Positions 42,701 to 49,937 of a stretch of 64,000 bases of DNA are shown here, in pieces. The stretch spans positions 192 to 64,191 of the forward strand of contig NZ_JAHTMR010000014.1 of NCBI RefSeq assembly GCF_019200975.1, read 5' to 3'. This DNA comes from Pseudomonas sp. PD9R. Its GTDB lineage: Bacteria > Pseudomonadota > Gammaproteobacteria > Pseudomonadales > Pseudomonadaceae. Under the pieces are notes generated by a model that was given only the letters and a program-made list of their open reading frames with translations, was not told the origin of the DNA and ran no database searches. Positions within the stretch are counted from its first letter, which is position 1, and each line of letters opens with the position of its first letter. The translations under genes and the position numbers were made by a program.

Positions 42701-45700
42701 CTGGCGGCGATGGTTGCCGCGCCAAAGGCTGCATTGAGCGAACTGGACCTGCTGACCGCGCCGGAACGTGAGCAGCAATTGCTGGAATGGAACCCGCCGT
42801 TCACCACGACGCAAAACCCGCTGTGGGTGCATCAGTTGATCGAAGCGCAGGCCGCCGCGCGACCAGACGCCACGGCGCTGATCTTCAACGACCTGGAATT
42901 GACCTTCGACCAACTCAACCGTCGCGCCAATCGCTTGGCCCATCACCTGCGCGCACTGGGCATCGGCCCGGAAGTGCGGGTCGGCCTGGCGATGCAGCGT
43001 TCGCCGGAAATGATCATTGGCTTGCTGGCAATCCTCAAGGCCGGCGGTGCTTATGTGCCGCTGGACCCGGCGTATCCGGCTGAGCGCCTGCGTTACCTGA
43101 TGGAAGACAGCGGCATTTCCCTGATGATCAGCCAGTCGTGGTTGCGGGAAAAACTGCCGTTGCCGCAAGGCTTGCCGGTGCTGGAAATCGACCGCGAAGC
43201 GCTGGAATTCATGGCAGAAACCAACCTGGTCAACCTGACCTGTGGCGAGAACCTTGCCTATCTGATTTACACCTCGGGTTCGACTGGCCGGCCAAAAGGC
43301 GTCAGCGTGGCTCACGGTCCGCTGGCCATGCATTGCCTGTCGATTGGCGAGCTGTACGGCATGACCCCGGACGACCGCGAGCTGCAATTTGCCTCGATCA
43401 GCTTCGACGGTGCCCACGAACGCTGGCTGACACCGCTGGTGTTCGGCTCCGCCGTGATGCCCCGCGACGACGAGTTGTGGAGCGTTGAGCGCACTTGCGC
43501 CGAGATTGAAAAACACGGCATCACCATTGCCTGCTTCACCCCGACCTATTTGGGGCAGATCGCCGATTTCATGGGTGAAGCGGGGCGCGATTTGCCGATC
43601 CGTTCCTACACCCCATGCGGTGAAGGCATGGCCAAGCACGCGTTCGACGAGGTGCAGCAAGTGCTGCAACCCAAGCGCCTGATCAATGGTTACGGTCCGA
43701 CCGAAACGGTGATCACGCCGCTGATCTGGCTGGCGTATCCGGACACTGAATTCGACTCGGCATTCATGCCCATCGGTCGCCCGGTCGGCAACCGCAGTGC
43801 CTACATCCTCGACGGCGGCATGCAGCCGTTGCCGGTCGGCGTAGCGGGCGAGTTATACCTGGGCGGCGAAGGTGTCGCGCGGGGTTATCACCAGCGTCCG
43901 GATTTGACCGCCGAACGTTTTGTGCCGGACCCCTTCGTGCCGGGTGCGCGCTTGTATCGCAGTGGCGATCTTGCACGTTTCCGCACCGATGGCGTTGTTG
44001 AATACCTTGGCCGTATCGACCAGCAAGTGAAGATTCGCGGGTTCCGGATCGAGCTAGGTGAAATCGAAGCCTGTCTGCTGGAACACGAAGGCGTGCGTGA
44101 AGCCTTTGTGATCGACCGCGATGGTCCGGTGAGCCGCCAGTTGGTGGGTTACGTGGTACCGCGCGATCCGCTCGCCGATGAGCAGGAACTGCGTGAAGCG
44201 CTGACGGCGCATCTGCGCAGCCGTTTGCCGGCGCACATGCTGCCGGCGCACATGATGTGCCTGGCCGCATTGCCGTTGACGCCAAATGGCAAACTCGATC
44301 GCCAAGGCTTGCCTGCGCCTGAAGCCTCCCGTCAGCAACTCGGTCAGGTGGCCGCCGCGTCACCGGCCGAAGCGCTGTTGGTGGAGATCTGGCAGGAACT
44401 GCTGGGCCTGGAATCGGTGGGCGTCACTGAAAACTTCTTCGAACTGGGCGGTGATTCGATCATCTCGTTACAAGCGGTCAGTCGTGCCGGGCAGCGTGGG
44501 TGGGTGTTCAGTCCGAAGCAGCTGTTCGAGCAGCAGACCATTCGAGCCCTCGCGGCAGTGGCCAGCAGCCGCGAAGCCGCGTTGGTTGAAGCGCCGAAAG
44601 TCGAGGCGTTCTCGCTGGTGCCGCACATTGACGTCGGGGCCCGTGAAGGGTTGCAAGACCTGTATCCGCTGTCGCCGATGCAGCAGGGCATGTTGTTCCA
44701 TTGCCTCGATTCACCGGAGCTCAACCCCTACGTCAACCAGCTCAGCGTGGCGGTGGACGGCATGCAGGTGCCGCGTTTCCGCGCAGCCTGGCAAGCCTTG
44801 ATCGAACGTCATGAAGTGCTGCGTGCGGCGTTCCGCTGGCGCGATGGCCTGGCTGATCCGCTGCAAGCGGTGTTTGCCAAGGTCGAGTTGCCCATCGAAG
44901 AATTCGACTGGCGCGAGCGCACGGACACCGAACACGCATTGAGTGAACTGGCGGCTGCGGAACAGGCAAAAGGCTTCGACCTGAGCTGCCCGCCGCTGAT
45001 GCGTTTCATCCTGGTGCGTCTGGGTGAAGAGCGTTACCAGATGATCTGGATTTATCATCACTTGCTGCTCGATGGCTGGAGTGCTTCGCGTCTTTTGGGC
45101 GACATGTTGCGCCTGTATCACAACGACAGCCTGCCGGCGCTGACCGGTCGTTACGCCGATTACATCGCCTGGCTGCAACGTCAGGACGGTGCGCAGGCCG
45201 AGGGTTTCTGGCGCGAGCGCCTGGCGTTGCTCGAAGCACCGACCATTCTGGCGAAGGCTTCCGGTGCCGAGGGGGCTGGTCATGGCGTGATGTACAGCAA
45301 CCTCGACGCCGAAGCGACGCGCAAACTGCACACTTTCGCCAAGCGTCAACGCGTGACGCTCAACACGCTGGTGCAAGGCGCGTGGCTGTTGCTTCTGCAA
45401 CGCCACAGCGGTTTACGCAGCGTGGCGTTCGGTGCCACGGTGGCGGGGCGTCCGACCGGTTTGGCCGGGGCGCAGGACATGCTCGGCCTGTTCATCAACA
45501 CCTTGCCGGTGATCCAGACCCTCGACCCGCAACAACCGCTCGGCGAGTGGTTGCGCGACCTGCAGGATTACAACCTGAGCGTGCGCGACTACGAGCACAC
45601 GCCGTTGTCGGACATTCAGCGCTGGGCCGGGCAGGGTGGCCAGGGCTTGTTCGACAGCATCATCGTCTTTGAGAACCATCCGGTGGACCGTGCCTTGCGC

Positions 45701-48526
45701 GGTGGCGAGGAAGGCGAGTTGCGTTTTGCCGAAGTCGGCAGCGGCGGCGTCACCAACTTCCCGATGGACTTGATGGTCAGCGCCAACGAAGAAGGGCTTG
45801 AGGTTGAATACCTGTTCCTGCGTGATCGCTTCAGCGATCTGGAAGTGCAGCGTATTCGTGCGCAGCTTGAAGGTTTGCTGCGGGCGTTGCCGGAAGACGC
45901 GGCTTGCCTGCTCGGCAATATCGGCTTGCCGGAGGCGCGTTTGATCCTGCCGCAAGCGTCCGATGAGCAGGCCGATTTGCTCCACAGCTTCAATCAGCAC
46001 GTGCGTATGCAACCGCAGAAAATCGCGCTGTTCTGTGAAGAGCGCTCGGTCACCTATGCCGACCTTGAGGCCCAGGCCAATGGTCTGGCGCAGCAACTGA
46101 TCACTCGCGGCATTGGCCCGGAAAGTCTGGTCGCCGTAGCGTTGCCACGTTCCGAGCGCACCATCGTTGCGTTTCTCGCGGTGCTGAAGGCTGGCGCAGC
46201 GTATCTGCCGCTGGACCTGGCGTACCCGGCAGAGCGTCTGGCGTACATGCTCAGTGATTCGGCTGCCAGCCTGTTGATTTGCGACAGCGATCTGGGTGAT
46301 CGCCTGACGTTGGCCGACAGTCCGCCACGCCTGTTGCTCGATCAATTGACTGTTGCTGGCCGCAGCGAATGTCCAGTTTCCACTTCGCTGCCGGGACACC
46401 TCGCGTACCTGATCTACACCTCTGGTTCCACCGGCCAACCGAAAGGCGTGGCCGTGGCGCGGGGACCGATTGCCCGGCATTGCCGCGGCATTATCGATCT
46501 GTACGAACTGGTCCCGGACAGCCGCGAACTGCACTTCATGTCGTTCGCTTTCGACGGTGCCCAGGAGCGCTGGTTGAGTGTGCTGTTGGCGGGCGGCAGC
46601 CTGGTGATCCGTGAGGACAATTTGTGGACCCCGGAGCAGACGCTGGACGTGCTGCATCGTCACGCCGTTACCGTGGCGTGCTTCCCGCCGGCGTACCTGC
46701 AACAGATGGCTGAAGTGGCCGAACGCCTGGGCAATCCTCCAGCGGTTCAGGTGTACTGCTTTGGCGGTGATGCGGTGCCGGAGGCCAGCTTCGAGCAGGT
46801 CAAGCGGGCCTTGCGTCCACAGCGTCTGGTTAATGGTTACGGCCCGACCGAAACCGTGGTTACGCCGCTGTTGTGGCGTGCCGAAGTCAGTGAAACCTGC
46901 GATGCGGCCTATGCGCCAATCGGGCGTGGTGTGGCCGGGCGTGGTTTGTATGTACTCGACGCCGACCTCAACCCGCTGCCGGTCGGTGTCAGTGGCGAGT
47001 TGTACCTGGGCGGCGAATGCCTGGCCCGTGGGTATCACCAGCGTCCGGGCATGAGCGCCGAACGCTTCATTCCCGATCCGTTTGAGGCCGGTGGCCGTAT
47101 GTATCGCACTGGCGACCTGGTGCGCCAGCGCGAATGCGGGTTGATCGACTATCTGGGGCGGTTGGACCAGCAAGTGAAGATCCGTGGTTTCCGCATCGAG
47201 CTCGGCGAAATCGAAGCCCGCCTGCGCGAATGCGCCGGGGTACAGGATGCCGTCGTGGTGGTGCACGACACGCCAACCGGCAAGCAATTGGTCGGTTATG
47301 TCGTGGCGGTGGGCGCGACCGGGCTGGATCGTCGACTCAAGGCCGAACTGCAAGCGCAGTTGCCGGACTACATGGTGCCAGCGCGAATCATGGTGCTGGA
47401 GCGTTTCCCGTTATCGGCCAACGGCAAGCTGGATCGTCGCGCACTGCCGGAGCCGGAATGGGCCATCGGCGGTTATCGCGCCCCGCGCAACGCGCTGGAA
47501 CAGGCGTTGACCGCGATCTGGCAAGAAGTGCTCGGCGTGCCGCAGGTGGGCATCGACGACAACTTCTTCGAACTCGGTGGCGACTCGTTGCAGGTGCTCA
47601 AAGTCATCTCGCGGGTACGCAGCCAGCCGCAACTGGGCTTCCAATTGAAACTGCGCGACCTGATGCAGAAACCGTGCATCGCCGAACTCAGTGGCTATCA
47701 AATGGTTGAACCTTCGAAAGCCCCCGACCCATTGCTGGCATTGAATGGCCGGGTGACAAACGTGCCAGCGCTGTTCTGCCTGCACGCCGGTTTCGGCACG
47801 GTGTTCGACTACGAGCCACTGGCCCGGCGTCTGGAAGGGCGGCGCACGGTCTATGGCCTGCAATGCCGCATGTTGCTTGATCCGCAATGGCAGGATGAAT
47901 CGCTGCTGGCGATGGCTCAGGCGTATACGCAACGGATTCGTGTGCAACAGCCTGAAGGTCCGTATTACCTGCTCGGTTGGTCGTTGGGTGGTGCGCTGAC
48001 GCAACTGGTCGCTCACGAACTGGAGGCTCAGGGACAGGCGGTCGCGTTTGCCGGACTGGTCGACAGCTATGTGGCAGGCACCGCGGAAGCGGGGGACTGG
48101 CGCGAGGATCTGGTGGACTTTCTGACCTTTGTTCTCGGTCTGCCGGCGGATGAGGCGCAGGCGCTGATAGCGTCGAAAGCTGCAGACATGAACGAGCGCG
48201 AGGGTGCTGCGGCAGTGATCGAGGCGGCCATGCACGGCGGCAATGGTCATGCGGCGTTGGGGGCGAGTGAGCTCACGCAGATTTTTGCCACCGGCTCATC
48301 GCTCAAGCAACTGGCTCTGGCGCAGCGGCAACTGCCGAAAATTCAGGTCGCGGCGCATCGCTGGTGGGTGGCCGGGCGCGATGACGAGCGCCGGGTGTTC
48401 GAGGCACAAGTCGGTCATCACGGCGTTGATCGCCTGTTGACGGGCGGGCACTACGAATTGCTGCGCGGTGATGAATTACTCGACCAGCTGGAAGACCTGT
48501 TGGAGCAGCGCCTGGCTATCGCCTAG
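36764..48526 (+). CDS. pvdD: pyoverdine non-ribosomal peptide synthetase, modules 4-6 with thioesterase (C-A-T-E, C-A-T, C-A-T-TE)
   Basis: The 3920-residue enzyme completes the peptide. Module 4: C (HHIVTDG at 182), A (about 658), T (Ser1060, GGDS), E (HHLAVDG at 1239). Module 5: C (HHLLLDG at 1701), A (2166), T (Ser2565, GGDS). Module 6: C (2765), A (3215), T (Ser3608). TE: nucleophile Ser3740 in GWSLGG. Codes read by eye: DVWHISLIDK (Ser, made D by the E domain), DGECTCGIT+K and DGECCGGVT+K (related to each other; basic or ornithine-type, unresolved). Modules 1-4 supply no iron ligand, so modules 5 and 6 probably load hydroxyornithine derivatives. The start overlaps the previous stop (TGATG). 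The TE marks this as the last synthetase, like PvdD; orthology to a named gene is uncertain. Confidence 0.93.
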   Translation: MEHSTAWRIATRFAGLPADKRREFLTKMQEQGVSFGQLPIPPAAEPQATFELSYAQQRQWFLWQLDPQSSAYNIPAALRLHGPLNVAALQLSFDVLLERHQSLRSRFVEDDGQVMQALATFTTLPIEQHDLRVESEAQRFERAMKTVEQEIARPFDLQHGPLLRVSLLQLGDEDHVLVLTLHHIVTDGWSMGVLVEEFSRLYAAHCQGQGAELEALPIQYSDYAAWQRRWMEAGELERQLNWWREKLGSEQPLLELPTDRPRPAQPSQRGARLDFALDAALASGLIALAKQRGVTPFMLLLASFQALLYRYSGQSDLRIGVPIGNRNRAETRGLIGFFVNTQVMRAELDGRLPFSQLLDQTRAASLDAQDYRDLPFERLVQALQGERSLSHSPLFQVMFNHQQAKPAAVSGLLAGLRVEALNASAQTTQFDLQLDTQEEGDKLFASLTYATDLFDAERVEHLARHWRNLLAGVLANPQTPLAELPLLDADERLRILDDLNDTAKNYPGEVCVQRHFEERVIENGDATALVFQGQRLSYAELNRRANRLAYHLRAQGVGPEVLVGIACDRSFEMVVGLLAILKAGGAYVPLDPEYPLDRLSYMIEDSGISLLLTQEQLLAHLPTPDDVRTLCLRSDADWLSDLPCSDPVNLAVAENLAYVIYTSGSTGKPKGAGNRHVALHNRLEWMQEAYNLLPADRVLQKTPFSFDVSVWEFFWPLMKGATLVIAAPGEHRDPQRLAALIVEQAITTLHFVPSMLSVFIGADESLACTSLTRIICSGEALPMDLQRQTLRSLPHANLYNLYGPTEAAIDVTHWTCVEEGRDSVPIGRPIANLRTCILDSELQPLPLGAVGELYLGGVGLARGYHRRGALTAERFVVDPFGSGERLYRTGDLARYRADGAIDYCGRIDHQVKIRGLRIELGEIEARLQDHAEVQEAVVLALDGPSGKQLVAYIVPQDRALVGADTDRQGAWRETLKSHLLGSLPDYMVPAQTVLIEQMPLSPNGKLDRKRLPAPTAQVSQRVFEAPRTEHEQVLAQIWQDVLGVAQVGRQDNFFELGGDSIISIQVVSRARRAGLSLQPRDLFQQQTLQALAAVVKEQAAPLAQQGPVDGVQILTPIQRWFFDEPISQRAHWNQAVLLTPRETLELPRLQGALQRVLKQHDALRLRFSQVDGQWTARYVGADSADVIDMLWTARVASDASLESVCDEAQRSLSLQDGPLLRVALIAQADGSQRLLLVIHHLAVDGVSWRVLLEDLQAAYEGQELPPKTSAFQAWADKLDTYARSEAAASELSWWQAQLGFAHDSLPAANAQASQAGHLRQGVSIGLTREQTRQLLQQAPAIYRTQVNDLLLTALARTLSRWAGNESALIQLEGHGREELFDDIDLTRTVGWFSSLFPVRLTPTADLGGSIKAIKQQLREIPGKGLGYGLLRYMGDAKAQAALAALPAARVTFNYLGQFDQSFAEDALFSPASESSGAAQSADAPLPNWLSVDGQVYGGELKLDWTFSRDCFDRREIEALAADFRSELLALIDHCLSDGAGGVTPADFPLARLTQAQLDGLPVPAAQIEDVYPLSPMQAGLLFHSLYESDSGAYVNQLSVEARGLDAERLGRAWQAVLDSHAILRSSFHFPEGFEAPVQLVHRHLQLPMICLDWRTRDDQAEALEQLIDSERLQLDSTRAPLMRLTLVRLDDERQQLIYTHHHLLLDGWSNSLLLSEVLQRYAGQAVQAPTGRFADYIGWLQRQDAEADELFWREQLATLDNPTLLAQSLAHGERKSLSDAEFADHRQTFDAAISKRFSDFARQQKVTLNTLVQGAWALLLQRYSGQRSVAFGATVAGRPVDLPGAESQLGLFINTLPVISSPDAVESVEQWLRRLQAQNLELREHEFTALGDIQRWAGRAGEPLFDSLLVFENFPVAEALQQGAPAGLSFSIPQNHERTNFPLTLAATAESQLSLNWSYQCSHFSSDAIKRMSEHLAALLAAMVAAPKAALSELDLLTAPEREQQLLEWNPPFTTTQNPLWVHQLIEAQAAARPDATALIFNDLELTFDQLNRRANRLAHHLRALGIGPEVRVGLAMQRSPEMIIGLLAILKAGGAYVPLDPAYPAERLRYLMEDSGISLMISQSWLREKLPLPQGLPVLEIDREALEFMAETNLVNLTCGENLAYLIYTSGSTGRPKGVSVAHGPLAMHCLSIGELYGMTPDDRELQFASISFDGAHERWLTPLVFGSAVMPRDDELWSVERTCAEIEKHGITIACFTPTYLGQIADFMGEAGRDLPIRSYTPCGEGMAKHAFDEVQQVLQPKRLINGYGPTETVITPLIWLAYPDTEFDSAFMPIGRPVGNRSAYILDGGMQPLPVGVAGELYLGGEGVARGYHQRPDLTAERFVPDPFVPGARLYRSGDLARFRTDGVVEYLGRIDQQVKIRGFRIELGEIEACLLEHEGVREAFVIDRDGPVSRQLVGYVVPRDPLADEQELREALTAHLRSRLPAHMLPAHMMCLAALPLTPNGKLDRQGLPAPEASRQQLGQVAAASPAEALLVEIWQELLGLESVGVTENFFELGGDSIISLQAVSRAGQRGWVFSPKQLFEQQTIRALAAVASSREAALVEAPKVEAFSLVPHIDVGAREGLQDLYPLSPMQQGMLFHCLDSPELNPYVNQLSVAVDGMQVPRFRAAWQALIERHEVLRAAFRWRDGLADPLQAVFAKVELPIEEFDWRERTDTEHALSELAAAEQAKGFDLSCPPLMRFILVRLGEERYQMIWIYHHLLLDGWSASRLLGDMLRLYHNDSLPALTGRYADYIAWLQRQDGAQAEGFWRERLALLEAPTILAKASGAEGAGHGVMYSNLDAEATRKLHTFAKRQRVTLNTLVQGAWLLLLQRHSGLRSVAFGATVAGRPTGLAGAQDMLGLFINTLPVIQTLDPQQPLGEWLRDLQDYNLSVRDYEHTPLSDIQRWAGQGGQGLFDSIIVFENHPVDRALRGGEEGELRFAEVGSGGVTNFPMDLMVSANEEGLEVEYLFLRDRFSDLEVQRIRAQLEGLLRALPEDAACLLGNIGLPEARLILPQASDEQADLLHSFNQHVRMQPQKIALFCEERSVTYADLEAQANGLAQQLITRGIGPESLVAVALPRSERTIVAFLAVLKAGAAYLPLDLAYPAERLAYMLSDSAASLLICDSDLGDRLTLADSPPRLLLDQLTVAGRSECPVSTSLPGHLAYLIYTSGSTGQPKGVAVARGPIARHCRGIIDLYELVPDSRELHFMSFAFDGAQERWLSVLLAGGSLVIREDNLWTPEQTLDVLHRHAVTVACFPPAYLQQMAEVAERLGNPPAVQVYCFGGDAVPEASFEQVKRALRPQRLVNGYGPTETVVTPLLWRAEVSETCDAAYAPIGRGVAGRGLYVLDADLNPLPVGVSGELYLGGECLARGYHQRPGMSAERFIPDPFEAGGRMYRTGDLVRQRECGLIDYLGRLDQQVKIRGFRIELGEIEARLRECAGVQDAVVVVHDTPTGKQLVGYVVAVGATGLDRRLKAELQAQLPDYMVPARIMVLERFPLSANGKLDRRALPEPEWAIGGYRAPRNALEQALTAIWQEVLGVPQVGIDDNFFELGGDSLQVLKVISRVRSQPQLGFQLKLRDLMQKPCIAELSGYQMVEPSKAPDPLLALNGRVTNVPALFCLHAGFGTVFDYEPLARRLEGRRTVYGLQCRMLLDPQWQDESLLAMAQAYTQRIRVQQPEGPYYLLGWSLGGALTQLVAHELEAQGQAVAFAGLVDSYVAGTAEAGDWREDLVDFLTFVLGLPADEAQALIASKAADMNEREGAAAVIEAAMHGGNGHAALGASELTQIFATGSSLKQLALAQRQLPKIQVAAHRWWVAGRDDERRVFEAQVGHHGVDRLLTGGHYELLRGDELLDQLEDLLEQRLAIA

Positions 48527-48528
48527 CC

Positions 48529-48632
48529 CTGTAGGAGCTACCGCAGGCTGCGATCTTTTGGCTGTGTTCGATCGGTGTTCGATATACCGATGAATCAAGA
48601 TCAAAAGATCGCAGCCTGCGGCAACTCCTACA
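48529..48632. repeat. REP pair (type A)
   Basis: TGTAGGAGCTACCGCAGGCTGC... and its inverted partner flank about 40 bases between the NRPS and hydrolase genes. It could end NRPS transcription. Confidence 0.85.
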
Positions 48633-48692
48633 TGAACCAGGTTCGATTCAAGATTTTGATTATTGACCTCTTTGTGTAAAAGGATTCGCCCC

Positions 48693-49649
48693 ATGGCTGT
48701 ACTGCCAGAACTTGAAGCTTTTCTCGAACTCGCCGAGTTCGGCCGCCTGACCGGTAAAAGTCGCGCCATGCACGAACAGACGCCGCAACAGGCGCGGATC
48801 GATTTCGAAGCGTCCTCGGGCTTTCTCGATGTGCCACTCGACCACATTGCCTGCGAAGACTTCAGCGTGACCGCGCGCGATGGCCACAGGCTGCCGGCGC
48901 GCTTGTATCGCAATGGGCAAGCGGCGGCCGGGTTGCAACCGGTGATCCTGTATTTCCATGGCGGCGGTTACGTGGTTGGTAGCCTCGATTCCCACGATGC
49001 GTTGTGTCGGAGACTGGCGGCCCAGGGTGGTTTTGCCCTGTTGACCGTGGATTATCGGCTGGCGCCGGAGTGGCGTTTTCCCACTCCGGTGCAGGACGCT
49101 TGCGATGCGGGTAACTGGTTAATGCGTGAGGGTGCGGCCCGTGGTTTGGACGCAAGCCGAGTAGCGTTGGCCGGTGACAGTGTTGGCGCGACGCTGGCCA
49201 CGGTGCTGTCGATCATCGCCGTGCGTGAACCTGAGGAACTGGCGCTTAAACCCAAGGCGCAACTGCTGGTGTACCCGGTGACGGACGCCACCACCCACCG
49301 CGCTTCGCACCGGGATTTCGCCGAAGGCTATTTGCTGGAAACCCCGACCCTGGACTGGTTCTACGCCCACTACGGACGTACGCTGCAGGACCTGGCGGAC
49401 TGGCGCTGCTCGCCGCTGCTGGCCGAAGACCTGTCGGGCGTGGTGCCCGCGCTGGTGTACCTGGCCGGGCATGATCCGCTGCATGACGAAGGGCTGGCCT
49501 ATGCCGAGCGCTTGCGTGTTGCGGGGAATGACGTGACGTTGCTGGAGCAATCGGGCATGACTCACGACTTCTTGCGCATGGCCGGGTTGCTGAGTGAAGT
49601 CGAAGGGATTCATGCCGAAGTGGCGGGGTGGGTGCGTTCGCGGTTGTGA
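48693..49649 (+). CDS. alpha/beta hydrolase, hormone-sensitive lipase family
   Basis: The 318-residue protein shows the HSL/acetyl-hydrolase signature: oxyanion motif YFHGGGYVVGS, nucleophile Ser in AGDSVGATLA, catalytic Asp in LAGHDPLHDEG and His in GMTHDFLRM. There is no signal peptide, so it acts in the cytoplasm on an ester or amide of a small molecule. AAAAGGA 9 bases upstream supports the ATG at 48693. It follows the NRPS genes in the same direction after a REP pair, and precedes fpvA (convergent). A role in trimming pyoverdine or recycling the siderophore is possible but only by location. Confidence 0.85.
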   Translation: MAVLPELEAFLELAEFGRLTGKSRAMHEQTPQQARIDFEASSGFLDVPLDHIACEDFSVTARDGHRLPARLYRNGQAAAGLQPVILYFHGGGYVVGSLDSHDALCRRLAAQGGFALLTVDYRLAPEWRFPTPVQDACDAGNWLMREGAARGLDASRVALAGDSVGATLATVLSIIAVREPEELALKPKAQLLVYPVTDATTHRASHRDFAEGYLLETPTLDWFYAHYGRTLQDLADWRCSPLLAEDLSGVVPALVYLAGHDPLHDEGLAYAERLRVAGNDVTLLEQSGMTHDFLRMAGLLSEVEGIHAEVAGWVRSRL

Positions 49650-49664
49650 GGGGGAATGAATAGA

Positions 49665-49707
49665 AGATCAAAAGATCGCAGCCTGCCGCAGGCTCCGATC
49701 TTTTGAC
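49665..49707. repeat. REP hairpin (type A)
   Basis: GATCAAAAGATCG.AGCCTG-CCG-CAGGCT.CGATCTTTTGA, a compact inverted repeat after the hydrolase gene. Confidence 0.85.
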
Positions 49708-49759
49708 TTTGCCCTTTTGGGGCGGGGAGCGGAGATTTGTGGTGGGGCAACTAATGCCT

Positions 49760-49850
49760 TCGCGAGCAGGCTCGCTCCTACAGGGGATCTTTGGCGGACA
49801 CAGAATCGGTGTTCACATAGGTCAAATGTGGGAGTGAGCCTGCTCGCGAT
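49760..49850. repeat. REP pair (type B)
   Basis: TCGCGAGCAGGCTCGCTCC and inverted GGGAGTGAGCCTGCTCGCGA, in the same 288-bp convergent gap. Confidence 0.85.
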
Positions 49851-49885
49851 GGCGTCATCACAGTCAGCACAAATCCCACAGCCAT

Positions 49886-49920
49886 AAAAAATGCCCGTAT
49901 CTCGCGATACGGGCATTTTT
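49886..49920 (-). terminator. rho-independent terminator of fpvA
   Basis: AAAAATGCCCGTATC-TC-GCGATACGGGCATTTTT: long symmetric stem with T runs on both strands, 17 bases after the fpvA stop. It may serve both convergent genes. Confidence 0.9.
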
Positions 49921-49937
49921 CATTTCAGGTCAGGTGC

